Program-made: the position numbers and the translations under genes
Notes under the pieces: generated by a model
What the model was told of the DNA's origin: nothing
The model's database searches: none
Seen by the model: the letters and a program-made list of their open reading frames with translations, nothing else
Source of the DNA: Neobacillus cucumis
GTDB lineage: Bacteria; Bacillota; Bacilli; Bacillales; Cytobacillaceae
Assembly: GCF_002860255.1 (NCBI RefSeq)
Contig: NZ_PGVE01000028.1
Location: 124,001-188,000 of the forward strand
Direction of reading: 5' to 3'
Length of the DNA stretch: 64,000 nucleotides
Part shown: piece by piece, positions 44,019 through 51,598 of the stretch
Layout: each line of letters opens with the position of its first letter
Numbering within the stretch: position 1 is the first letter of the stretch

Positions 44019-44783
44019 TTATTTCTCAAGTACCCATTTTTTAATCGCTTTAGCGACCCCATCTTCTTCATTAGTGTCCGTAACCCAGTCAGCTGCTTCT
44101 TTCACTACGTCTTGTGCATTTCCCATGGCAACGCCAAGCCCAGCCTCTTTGATCATCATTAAATCGTTTCTACTGTCTCCAACAGCCATGACATTCTTCA
44201 TTTCTATTCCTAACTTGGAGCAGACAACAGAAAGTCCGCGAGCTTTGTGAATTCCTGACGCATTTACTTCTATGTTTTTTAAGGTAGAATTCGTTAATTC
44301 AAATTCCCCCTTTGCGGTTAGTTCCTTTAAAACCAATTCTCTTGTTGCATCATCTTCAATCGTAAAGCCGAACTTTAACCAGTCCAGTTTATGTAGTTCT
44401 TCTGGCATTTCATTATGCCAGGTCCGCTCCGTGTTAATGGCCCAAAACTTAGTTTTATGAAGTTTCGACAAGTCCCACATCCACTCTATATGATCGGAAT
44501 TCACAAGATTTCTTTCAACAAGTTCCCTTTTTTCATCAAAAATCTCACTGCCATTTACTGTTACAAGATAAGAGGTAAGTTCTAAGTCATCCGCATGTTC
44601 TCGAGCAGTAAGTAAAGAACGCCCCGTGCTTAGGACAACGATAATTCCTTTATCTTGTGCGGCTTTAATCGCTTTGCGATTTTCCTCTGAAACTTGACCT
44701 TTATTATTCAATAAGGTCCCGTCCATATCCAGTGCAACTAACTTGATTTCAACATCATTCTTGATGTTTTCCATTACTGTCAT
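44019..44783 (-). CDS. Cof-type HAD phosphatase
   Basis: A 254-residue HAD-superfamily phosphatase of the Cof/YkrA type. The nucleophile motif is ALDMDGTLL (Asp19/Asp21), motif II LSTGRS, motif IV GDSRNDLMMI, with a C2-type cap. It is paralogous to the enzyme at 315. The start is uncertain: AAGGGAG is only 3-4 bases from ATG 44783 and 12 from an in-frame ATG three codons later. Substrate unknown. Confidence 0.87.
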   Translation of the reverse strand: MTVMENIKNDVEIKLVALDMDGTLLNNKGQVSEENRKAIKAAQDKGIIVVLSTGRSLLTAREHADDLELTSYLVTVNGSEIFDEKRELVERNLVNSDHIEWMWDLSKLHKTKFWAINTERTWHNEMPEELHKLDWLKFGFTIEDDATRELVLKELTAKGEFELTNSTLKNIEVNASGIHKARGLSVVCSKLGIEMKNVMAVGDSRNDLMMIKEAGLGVAMGNAQDVVKEAADWVTDTNEEDGVAKAIKKWVLEK

Positions 44784-44881
44784 AAACTCCCTTCACCCTT
44801 CATCTGTTATAAAGATAACATTTTTATTAGTAACTTTTCAAAAGGGTGTGTATCAGTTTACATAATGTATTTATAGTTGAC

Positions 44882-44911
44882 AAAAAAATCCTGCTCTAAT
44901 CGGCAGGATTT
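44882..44911 (-). terminator. terminator of HesB-like gene
   Basis: AATCCTGC pairs with GCAGGATT; seven T on the minus strand. Confidence 0.85.
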
Positions 44912-44919
44912 ATCAATAG

Positions 44920-45231
44920 TTAATGATGGTGATGATGTCCGCCTTTTGCAGGGTTGGTAATCAGCCATTCTTCTTTTGGAACTTGAAAAAATTGAATCCA
45001 AACACCGTCTAAATACTCATCATTTTTATCAAGGATAAAATCGATATCCTTATCTGTTTTTACTACTTCGTCATTTTCAGTTGGTGTATCAAGCGATAAA
45101 TCATAGTGAGCATGGTCACCGTGAACACTTGTCACAAACACACGGAACAGCTTTCCTTCAGCAGCCGCACCTTCGTCTGCCATAATTTTTTTTAAAGCTT
45201 TAGCAGCATTTCGATTAATTTTCACTTTCAT
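44920..45231 (-). CDS. HesB/IscA-like protein lacking cysteines, His-rich tail
   Basis: A 103-residue protein with the fold signature of the HesB/IscA/ErpA Fe-S carrier family (VKINRNAAKALKKIM at the start, then alternating strands). It contains no cysteine at all, so it cannot bind a cluster like true A-type carriers. The C-terminus is GGHHHHH and an internal HGDHAHYD adds more histidines, so binding of another metal is possible. ATG 45231 has AGAGGAGAG. Function unknown. Confidence 0.8.
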   Translation of the reverse strand: MKVKINRNAAKALKKIMADEGAAAEGKLFRVFVTSVHGDHAHYDLSLDTPTENDEVVKTDKDIDFILDKNDEYLDGVWIQFFQVPKEEWLITNPAKGGHHHHH

Positions 45232-45507
45232 TGTATGCTCTCCTCTATTATGTATTCCATTATATTATCCCACGGACGTTCTAAAATAGACAATGTTAAG
45301 TATTAAAGCCACTATTGGATCAACGAAGTTTGGTAACTTCAAATACTTTTTCCAGTAATTATCCAGATTAGCATTTTAAATCCTTAACAAATTTGTCACA
45401 ACTTTTTCAAAAAACCTATATAAACATTATGCCGATATTGTTAATATTGTGTTATCAAACATCATTGCTAATGAATATTAGCTTGTAATTAATCTAAAAT
45501 CATTTGC

Positions 45508-45536
45508 TTGTAATTTTGGAGTAAATGTATTATTCT
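45508..45536 (+). promoter_or_regulatory. possible promoter of qox operon
   Basis: TTGTAA (45508-45513) and TATTCT (45531-45536), 17-bp spacer, in the 377-bp region before qoxA. The rest of the region is AT-rich; GCTTGTAATT occurs at 45481 and 45506 as a direct repeat. Confidence 0.45.
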
Positions 45537-45544
45537 AATGAAGT

Positions 45545-45562
45545 TTGTGAATACATTCACGT
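45545..45562. promoter_or_regulatory. Rex-like operator
   Basis: TTGTGAATACATTCACGT agrees with the Rex consensus TTGTGAAN4TTCACAA at 12 of 14 specified positions and lies at the expected transcription start of qox. A weaker copy is at 45568-45585. Confidence 0.5.
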
Positions 45563-45608
45563 TGGAATTGTGAACAAATGAACAAATAATTTGGAGGGAA
45601 ATACGAAC

Positions 45609-46565
45609 ATGTTTAGAAAGAGCTTATTTGTTCCACTTTTGGCATTATTGCCTGTGCTCCTGCTAAGCGGCTGTGATTCAAAAATGCTTGTTTTTGATCC
45701 AAAAGGGCCGGCAGCGAGAGAAATTCTTGACTTAATCAACTGGTCACTTGTATTTATGGCACTTGTGGTAGTTGTTGTCTTTGGATTATTTGGATATATC
45801 ATTTGGAAGTACCGTGCAAGACCTGAGAATAAAGACTATGAGCCGCCTGAGGAACACGGCAGTACCAAATTAGAATTAATTTGGACCTTTATTCCAATTG
45901 TAATTGTCATTGCCCTTACTATTCCTACGGTAAAAACCATTTACAGTCTTGAGAAAGTTCCAGCTGGGTATGAAAATAAAAAGCCAATTACAATTAACGT
46001 CACTTCTGCTGATTGGAAATGGATTTTTAGCTATCCGGATCAAGGTATTGAAACAGTCAATTATGTAAACATACCAACCGGCACACCTGTTAAATTTAAA
46101 TTGACTTCTGCTGGTACCATGCAATCTTTCTGGGTTCCGCAATTAGGCGGTCAGAAGTACACCATGAATAAAATGGAAACAGAACTATATCTTACTGCTG
46201 ATGAAGTAGGAGAATACTTAGGAAGAAATACAAACTTTAACGGAAGAGGCTACGCGGATATGGAATTTACCGTGGAAGCGAAGTCTACAAAAGACTTTGA
46301 AAAATGGGTTAAAGAAGTAAAAGCTACTGCTCCTAAATTAACGGAGAAAAAATACAACGAATTACTAAAACCAACACATTTAGGACGTGAAACCTACATT
46401 GGTACACATCTTCAATGGGTTGACCATGGAAAAATGAATTCTGGTACTTATACAAATCCTGAATTATATGAAGTTCACGGCGTGAAAGGCCAAATATTCA
46501 AGGATGAAGAACCATCCAATGAAACTACTGAAAACTCAAATGGAGGTGAACACGATGGGCATTAA
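45609..46565 (+). CDS. qoxA: cytochrome aa3 quinol oxidase subunit II
   Basis: A 318-residue lipoprotein (lipobox LLSGC) with two membrane helices and an extracellular cupredoxin domain. The CuA ligand cysteines of cytochrome c oxidases are absent, which marks a quinol oxidase. The C-terminus carries a Glu/His-rich tail. ATG 45609 is preferred, with GGAGGG 10 bases upstream. First gene of qoxABCD, the menaquinol oxidase that pumps protons in aerobic respiration. Confidence 0.96.
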   Translation: MFRKSLFVPLLALLPVLLLSGCDSKMLVFDPKGPAAREILDLINWSLVFMALVVVVVFGLFGYIIWKYRARPENKDYEPPEEHGSTKLELIWTFIPIVIVIALTIPTVKTIYSLEKVPAGYENKKPITINVTSADWKWIFSYPDQGIETVNYVNIPTGTPVKFKLTSAGTMQSFWVPQLGGQKYTMNKMETELYLTADEVGEYLGRNTNFNGRGYADMEFTVEAKSTKDFEKWVKEVKATAPKLTEKKYNELLKPTHLGRETYIGTHLQWVDHGKMNSGTYTNPELYEVHGVKGQIFKDEEPSNETTENSNGGEHDGH

Positions 46566-48531
46566 TTGGCATGATTTCTTTATCGTCGGCAACCCGCTCA
46601 TCTTAGGTTCCCAGATTGCTATTTTACTAACGATGATTGGTATAGTAGCTGGTGTTAGTTATTTAAAAAAATGGAAGTGGCTTTGGCGTGAATGGCTAAC
46701 CACTGTTGACCATAAACGAATCGGCATTATGTACATCATTTCTGGTGTGTTAATGTTTTTCCGTGGTGGTGTGGATGGACTTTTAATGAAAGCTCAAACC
46801 TCTCGTCCGGAATTAAAGTTTTTAGATGCACAGCATTATAATGAGATTTTTACTACACATGGCGTTATCATGATTCTTTTTGCAGCGATGCCATTATTAA
46901 TTGGTATCATGAACGTTGTTGTTCCTTTACAAATTGGGGCACGTGACGTGGCGTTCCCTCAATTGAATGCCCTTAGCTTTTGGTTATTCTTTGCAGGTGC
47001 GATGCTATTCAACATTTCGTTTGTTGTCGGTGGATCACCAGATGCTGGTTGGACCGCTTACTTCCCTCTTGCGGGTAAAGAATTTACTCCAGGTATCGGT
47101 AACAACTATTATGCGATCGCCTTGCAGATTGCAGGTATCGGTACCCTGATGACCGGGATTAACTTTGTTGTTACAGTTCTAAAGATGAGAACAAAAGGCA
47201 TGGGCCTTATGAAAATGCCAATGTTTACTTGGACCTCTTTTATTGCGTCTGTTATCATTGTGTCGGCCTTCCCAATTTTCACAGTTGCCCTTGCGTTGAT
47301 GACTTTTGACCGTATTTTTGGTACTCACTTCTTTACATTAAGCGCAGGCGGTATGGATATGATGTGGGCAAACCTATTCTGGTTATGGGGACACCCTGAG
47401 GTTTATATCGTAGTACTTCCAGCATTCGGTATGTTCTCTGAGATTATTTCGACTTTCTCTCGTAAATCGCTTTTTGGTTATAAATCAATGGTAGTTTCCA
47501 TTGTCGGAATCGCAGCTTTAAGTATGTTAGTATGGGTTCACCACTTCTTTACAATGGGTTCCGGCCCTGCAGTTAACTCCGTATTCTCCATCACAACGAT
47601 GATGATTGCGATCCCGACAGGGGTTAAGATGTTTAACTGGTTATTCACGATGAGAAAAGGCCGGATTCAATTTACCACAGCGATGCTTTGGGCACTTGCG
47701 TTCGTTCCTTGCTTTGTTATCGGTGGTGTCACAGGGGTTATGCTTGCGATGGGTGCAGCGGATTATCAATATCATAACACCCTATTCCTTGTTGCTCACT
47801 TCCACTATGTATTAATTCCTGGTGTCGTTTTTGCGGTATTCGGGGCGCTATATTACTGGTGGCCAAAAATGTTTGGTCATATGTTAAATGAAAAGCTTGG
47901 TAAAATTCATTTCTGGTTATTCGTCATTGGTTTTAACGTAACATTTATGCCAATGTTCTTCCTTGGACTTGATGGAGCCGTACGTCGTGCGTACACTTTC
48001 TCTGCTGAATCAGGATTTGCTCCATTGTTCTTAGTTTCTGCTATTGGTGCGGTTATTTTAGCGGCTGGTTTTGCAGTTCTTTGCTATAACATTTACTGGA
48101 GTGCTAGATATGCAGACCGTAATATATCTAACGATCCATGGGATGCTAGAACACTAGAGTGGGCAACTGCTTCACCTGTTCAATTCTATAACTTTGCTAA
48201 ACAACCAGAAGTAAAGTCAATCGATGCTTTCTGGTATATGAAAAAGCATAATGAAGGTCTTACTTTGAAAGAAGAAGAAATTGAAGAGATTCATATGCCT
48301 AGCAATTCAGGTCTTCCATTCTATATGGGCGTTATTTTTGGAGTTGCAGGTTTCTTCCTTGTCTTTGAATGGAAGATTGCTGCCCTTGTGGCAACTGTCG
48401 GTATCCTTGGCGGATTAATTGTACGTTCTTTCGATTATAATGACGGATTCCATGTAAAAGTAGATGAAATTAAACAGATTGAAAAGGCATGGCGCGGTAA
48501 AGATAAAGGGGTGAACAACCATGTCAGCTAA
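46555..48531 (+). CDS. qoxB: cytochrome aa3 quinol oxidase subunit I
   Basis: A 658-residue haem-copper oxidase core subunit with about 14-15 helices. Haem and CuB ligands are visible: His in TTHGVIM, WGHPEVYIV (His-Tyr cross-link pair), VHHFF and HFHYVL. ATG 46555 with GGAGGTGA lies inside the end of qoxA (11-base overlap). Confidence 0.97.
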   Translation: MGINWHDFFIVGNPLILGSQIAILLTMIGIVAGVSYLKKWKWLWREWLTTVDHKRIGIMYIISGVLMFFRGGVDGLLMKAQTSRPELKFLDAQHYNEIFTTHGVIMILFAAMPLLIGIMNVVVPLQIGARDVAFPQLNALSFWLFFAGAMLFNISFVVGGSPDAGWTAYFPLAGKEFTPGIGNNYYAIALQIAGIGTLMTGINFVVTVLKMRTKGMGLMKMPMFTWTSFIASVIIVSAFPIFTVALALMTFDRIFGTHFFTLSAGGMDMMWANLFWLWGHPEVYIVVLPAFGMFSEIISTFSRKSLFGYKSMVVSIVGIAALSMLVWVHHFFTMGSGPAVNSVFSITTMMIAIPTGVKMFNWLFTMRKGRIQFTTAMLWALAFVPCFVIGGVTGVMLAMGAADYQYHNTLFLVAHFHYVLIPGVVFAVFGALYYWWPKMFGHMLNEKLGKIHFWLFVIGFNVTFMPMFFLGLDGAVRRAYTFSAESGFAPLFLVSAIGAVILAAGFAVLCYNIYWSARYADRNISNDPWDARTLEWATASPVQFYNFAKQPEVKSIDAFWYMKKHNEGLTLKEEEIEEIHMPSNSGLPFYMGVIFGVAGFFLVFEWKIAALVATVGILGGLIVRSFDYNDGFHVKVDEIKQIEKAWRGKDKGVNNHVS

Positions 48532-49126
48532 TGTAAATACAGCTTTACCACTTGAATATCAAACAGAACAAAACCGTATGAACATTCTTGGCTTCTGGAT
48601 CTTCCTAGGAGCCGAGATTATCCTTTTTGGTACACTCTTCGCAACATTCTCGGTCCTTAATGCCAGATATGCGGGTGGTCCTACTCCACATGAACTTTTT
48701 GAAATCAAAGGTGTCATGATTGAGACCATCTTGCTATTAACAAGTAGTTTTACCATGGGCCTTGCTATTTATGAAATGCGCCGGAGCAATCGTAATGGGT
48801 TAATTCTTTGGTTTGTTATTACCCTGCTGCTTGGTGCAGGCTTCGTATTCTTTGAAGTAACTGAATTTATTCATTATGTACATGAAGGTGCAACATGGAC
48901 AACAAGCGCCTTCCTATCAAGCTTCTTTGTCTTGCTTGGTACACACGGCCTTCACGTTAGTATGGGTATTGGCTGGGCAACAATGGTTATTATCCAATTA
49001 CTGAAGAGAGGTTTAACACCTGTTACTGCACGTAAGACGTTTATTATCGGACTTTACTGGCACTTCTTGGATGTTGTTTGGATCTTTATCTTCACATTTG
49101 TGTATTTAGCAAGGATGGTGGCATAA
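48521..49126 (+). CDS. qoxC: cytochrome aa3 quinol oxidase subunit III
   Basis: A 201-residue five-helix subunit III protein: NRMNILGFWIFLGAEI, THGLHVSMGIGW and YWHFLDVVWIFIF are family marks. AAAGGGGTGA precedes ATG 48521, and it overlaps qoxB by 11 bases. Confidence 0.96.
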   Translation: MSANVNTALPLEYQTEQNRMNILGFWIFLGAEIILFGTLFATFSVLNARYAGGPTPHELFEIKGVMIETILLLTSSFTMGLAIYEMRRSNRNGLILWFVITLLLGAGFVFFEVTEFIHYVHEGATWTTSAFLSSFFVLLGTHGLHVSMGIGWATMVIIQLLKRGLTPVTARKTFIIGLYWHFLDVVWIFIFTFVYLARMVA

Positions 49127-49127
49127 G

Positions 49128-49421
49128 ATGGCTAAAAATACAAAAGGTTTTCCTTTAACTCACGTCTTGGGCTTTATCGCCTCGTTGGTACTTACCTTCG
49201 CAGCCCTTTTCGTAGCCTTAAAAACATCCCTTTCCTTCAAAACAATTATTTGGGTGATTGGCAGCTTAGCCGTCATCCAAGCTGCCCTGCAGCTCTTTAT
49301 GTTCATGCACTTGAACGAAGGTGAAGACGGCAAATCAAATATGATCAACATCGCTTCCGGCGTATTCATCGCATTCGTAGCGGTAGCCGGATCCATCTGG
49401 GTCATGTCATTTGGAATGTAG
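49128..49421 (+). CDS. qoxD: cytochrome aa3 quinol oxidase subunit IV
   Basis: A 97-residue, three-helix subunit IV (CyoD-like): FPLTHVLGFIASLVLTF, then QAALQLFMFMHLNE and a final helix. It begins one base after the qoxC stop. A strong terminator closes the operon. Confidence 0.95.
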   Translation: MAKNTKGFPLTHVLGFIASLVLTFAALFVALKTSLSFKTIIWVIGSLAVIQAALQLFMFMHLNEGEDGKSNMINIASGVFIAFVAVAGSIWVMSFGM

Positions 49422-49451
49422 ATATAAATAGTGAAAACATAAATAAAGGTG

Positions 49452-49493
49452 ACAGGCACCATGTGAATACTTCACATGGTGCCTGTTTTTATT
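49452..49493 (+). terminator. terminator of qox operon
   Basis: A perfect 16-bp stem (49452-49467 with 49471-49486), loop TAC, followed by TTTTATTTTG. The left arm sits in GGTGACAGGCACC, itself an inverted repeat. Confidence 0.93.
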
Positions 49494-50190
49494 TTGTGGA
49501 GTTTTTTCGTTTTGTCCGAACTAATTGGTAACCGATAAATGCGACATATAGCGGGATCGCCACATAGATGAAGTATGGAAATCGATGCTGTTCTTTTTTA
49601 AAGACTATGTATAGTGCATACCCTAAGAATAATGTAATAATAATCCCGTATTTTGGGAGTGGTATTTCCTTTAAGCTCGGTATTTTAAGTGTACTTACCA
49701 TTAAAATACATAATAGGCAAAAAGCAATGACAAAAACAAAACCAGGCATTTTTAACTGAAATAAAGTTAAAAGTGTTAACAAACCACCAGCTGCTGTAAT
49801 CGGAACACCCGTAAAATATTTTAACGAAGATTTAACTGCGTTGATATTAAAACGAGCTAAACGATAAGCTCCGAATAAAGGGAAAAGACCCGCCACTGAC
49901 ATGCCAATAATACCAAAAGATGAAAAATATGAATAATAAGCCATCATAGCAGGTGCAACTCCAAAGGTGACAATATCAGCCAAGGAGTCTAATTCTTTGC
50001 CCAATTCGCTATCTGCTCGCAGCATTCGGGCAATCCGGCCATCCATACTGTCGAGCATCATCCCGATTAAAATCAAGATCGCTGCATTCTTATAATCCCC
50101 TTCTGCAGAGTTCATGACAGATAAAAAGCCAAAAAATAAATTTGCTAAGGTAAAAAGGTTAGGAATACTGTTTCTGATAATATGTATCAC
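49489..50190 (-). CDS. pssA: CDP-diacylglycerol--serine O-phosphatidyltransferase
   Basis: A 233-residue CDP-alcohol phosphatidyltransferase with about eight helices; it makes phosphatidylserine, precursor of phosphatidylethanolamine. The active-site motif D-G-x2-A-R-x8-G-x3-D-x3-D is complete in DGRIARMLRADSELGKELDSLAD. The start is unsettled: a GTG at 50190 gives MIHIIRNS but has no ribosome site, whereas GGAGTG itself would fit an ATT codon three codons later. No psd gene is adjacent. Confidence 0.9.
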   Translation of the reverse strand: MIHIIRNSIPNLFTLANLFFGFLSVMNSAEGDYKNAAILILIGMMLDSMDGRIARMLRADSELGKELDSLADIVTFGVAPAMMAYYSYFSSFGIIGMSVAGLFPLFGAYRLARFNINAVKSSLKYFTGVPITAAGGLLTLLTLFQLKMPGFVFVIAFCLLCILMVSTLKIPSLKEIPLPKYGIIITLFLGYALYIVFKKEQHRFPYFIYVAIPLYVAFIGYQLVRTKRKNSTK

Positions 50191-50360
50191 TCCAAAAAAT
50201 AATAAAATTAGGCAATTTCCCTTTGCCGGTTATACTTTTTATTATAACGTTTTTCTTTATAAGTTTGGAAAAACAAAAAAAATAATTCCTCTATAATATC
50301 TCTTTTTATATTGAATAGTATGTGAATGGGAAACTGACACTATATTACAGAATAAAGGAA

Positions 50361-50380
50361 AACTCGCCAATTGGCGAGTT
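50361..50380 (-). terminator. palindromic hairpin, possible terminator
   Basis: AACTCGCCAATTGGCGAGTT is a perfect 20-bp palindrome followed by TTCCTTTATT on the minus strand. It may end transcription from the TerC gene about 180 bp upstream. Confidence 0.5.
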
Positions 50381-50455
50381 CAATTTATTAAGGCTCTTTT
50401 CGTAAACAGTGTTGCTTCTCGACTTTAATACGGGTCATTTACAAATTTTCCAGTC

Positions 50456-50549
50456 AATTTTCGCAAAATTTCTTACGAAAAGATGCCGCGAAGCATATAT
50501 TTATACGGTTGATAAACCTATACGATAAACAACAATCTTTGCGAAAATT
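50456..50549. repeat. 12-bp inverted repeat in pssA-terC gap
   Basis: AATTTTCGCAAA (50456-50467) and TTTGCGAAAATT (50538-50549) are perfect inverted copies 70 bp apart. I see no gene in 50191-50556. Confidence 0.7.
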
Positions 50550-50556
50550 TCCTTTT

Positions 50557-51330
50557 TTAAACATTTGCCTTTTTTGTTTCCCCTGGCTCTTTTGAGAATA
50601 ACCAACCTGCAGCAGCGATACCAACCAATACTAGATAGAAACTTACTTTCCATTCCGTTGAATGAGCAAATTCTTCGTTTAAAATAGCTAATGAAGGATG
50701 TGATAAAGTGTATACGGCAAGCTTTACCCCTACCCAGCCAACAATTGTAAAGGCGGCGATTTCAAGACCTGGCCTCTTCTCTAATAACTTTACAAACTGA
50801 TTAGCAGCAAAACGCATGATAACTAATCCAATAATTCCTCCAGCAAATATCACCAGGAACTTCCCTCCGTCCAGACCGCCTATATTTGGCAGCGGGGTGT
50901 CCGGAAGAACAACCGCCATGGCTACTGCAGCTAAGATTGAGTCAACAGCAAACGCAATATCAGCTAATTCAACCTTTAAGACAGTCGTCCAAAACCCACT
51001 GCTCTTTCTTACCTTCGATTCATTATTATTCTCTGCTTTTCCTTTAACGACCTTCCGAAAAATATGATTAGCAGCCATGAATATTAAATAAAGCGCACCA
51101 ATTGCTTGCACCTGCCAAACATCAACGAGAAACGAAATAACAAATAAAGAGGCAAAGCGGAAGACAAATGCCCCGGCTAACCCATAAAACAATGCTTTTT
51201 TCCGCTCTTCTTCTGGCAGGTGTTTTACCATAATTGCGAGGACGAGGGCATTATCTGCAGCTAATAGGCCTTCTAATACAATCAAAATCAGTAAAACCCA
51301 ACCGTATTCTAGTAATAAAGTAAAATCCAT
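50557..51330 (-). CDS. TerC/YkoY family membrane protein (MeeY-like), Mn-linked
   Basis: A 257-residue TerC-family protein with about seven to eight helices. The family metal-site signatures are EGLLAADNALVLA (near 18-30) and ELADIAFAVDSILAA. Bacillus YkoY (MeeY) exports Mn to metallate secreted enzymes and is induced by Mn via a yybP-ykoY riboswitch; such a riboswitch precedes this gene, supporting the same role. ATG 51330 has GGAGG 8 bases upstream. Confidence 0.9.
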   Translation of the reverse strand: MDFTLLLEYGWVLLILIVLEGLLAADNALVLAIMVKHLPEEERKKALFYGLAGAFVFRFASLFVISFLVDVWQVQAIGALYLIFMAANHIFRKVVKGKAENNNESKVRKSSGFWTTVLKVELADIAFAVDSILAAVAMAVVLPDTPLPNIGGLDGGKFLVIFAGGIIGLVIMRFAANQFVKLLEKRPGLEIAAFTIVGWVGVKLAVYTLSHPSLAILNEEFAHSTEWKVSFYLVLVGIAAAGWLFSKEPGETKKANV

Positions 51331-51380
51331 CAAAAATACCTCCTAAATGGTTGATTTTTCAAAATACTCCCTCACGCCAT

Positions 51381-51415
51381 AAAAATAGGCCTTTACTGTG
51401 AACAGTAAAGGCCTA
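51381..51415 (-). terminator. terminator downstream of Mn riboswitch
   Basis: A perfect 14-bp stem (51386-51399 with 51402-51415) and T run on the minus strand, 51 bp before the start codon. Confidence 0.88.
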
Positions 51416-51428
51416 AAAAAACACAGAA

Positions 51429-51456
51429 AAGACCTTTACAGTAAAGTAAAGGTCTT
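51429..51456 (-). other. switching hairpin overlapping riboswitch 3' end
   Basis: AAGACCTTTAC pairs with GTAAAGGTCTT (11 bp). The AAGACCTTT segment would also form riboswitch P1, so the two structures exclude each other. A short U run (TTTT) follows. Confidence 0.7.
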
Positions 51457-51540
51457 GCTAACAACGTTCATGTTGCCAATAAAGCCGGAGAAATAACATT
51501 CTCGAAATGACGACTTTATTGTAGCAGCTACTCCCCTTTA
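51448..51540 (-). promoter_or_regulatory. yybP-ykoY manganese riboswitch
   Basis: On the minus strand it opens AAAGGGGAGTAGC, continues with GTCGTCATTTCGAG and CCGGCTTTATTGGCAAC, and closes GCAAGACCTTT. These are the conserved elements of the Mn-sensing class. It precedes the TerC gene. Confidence 0.92.
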
Positions 51541-51563
51541 AAAGGAAATATTTAATTACTTAT

Positions 51564-51592
51564 AATATATTAAACTATAATCAAAATGTCAA
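51564..51592 (-). promoter_or_regulatory. SigA promoter of Mn riboswitch/terC
   Basis: A perfect TTGACA (51587-51592) and TATATT (51564-51569) on the minus strand, 17-bp spacer. Confidence 0.75.
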
Positions 51593-51598
51593 TAATTT

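Noticed and set aside
44920..44940. Five-His C-terminus as vector-derived tag
   Set aside because: It is encoded in genomic context with a native terminator, GG linker not matching common vectors, and more His inside the protein.
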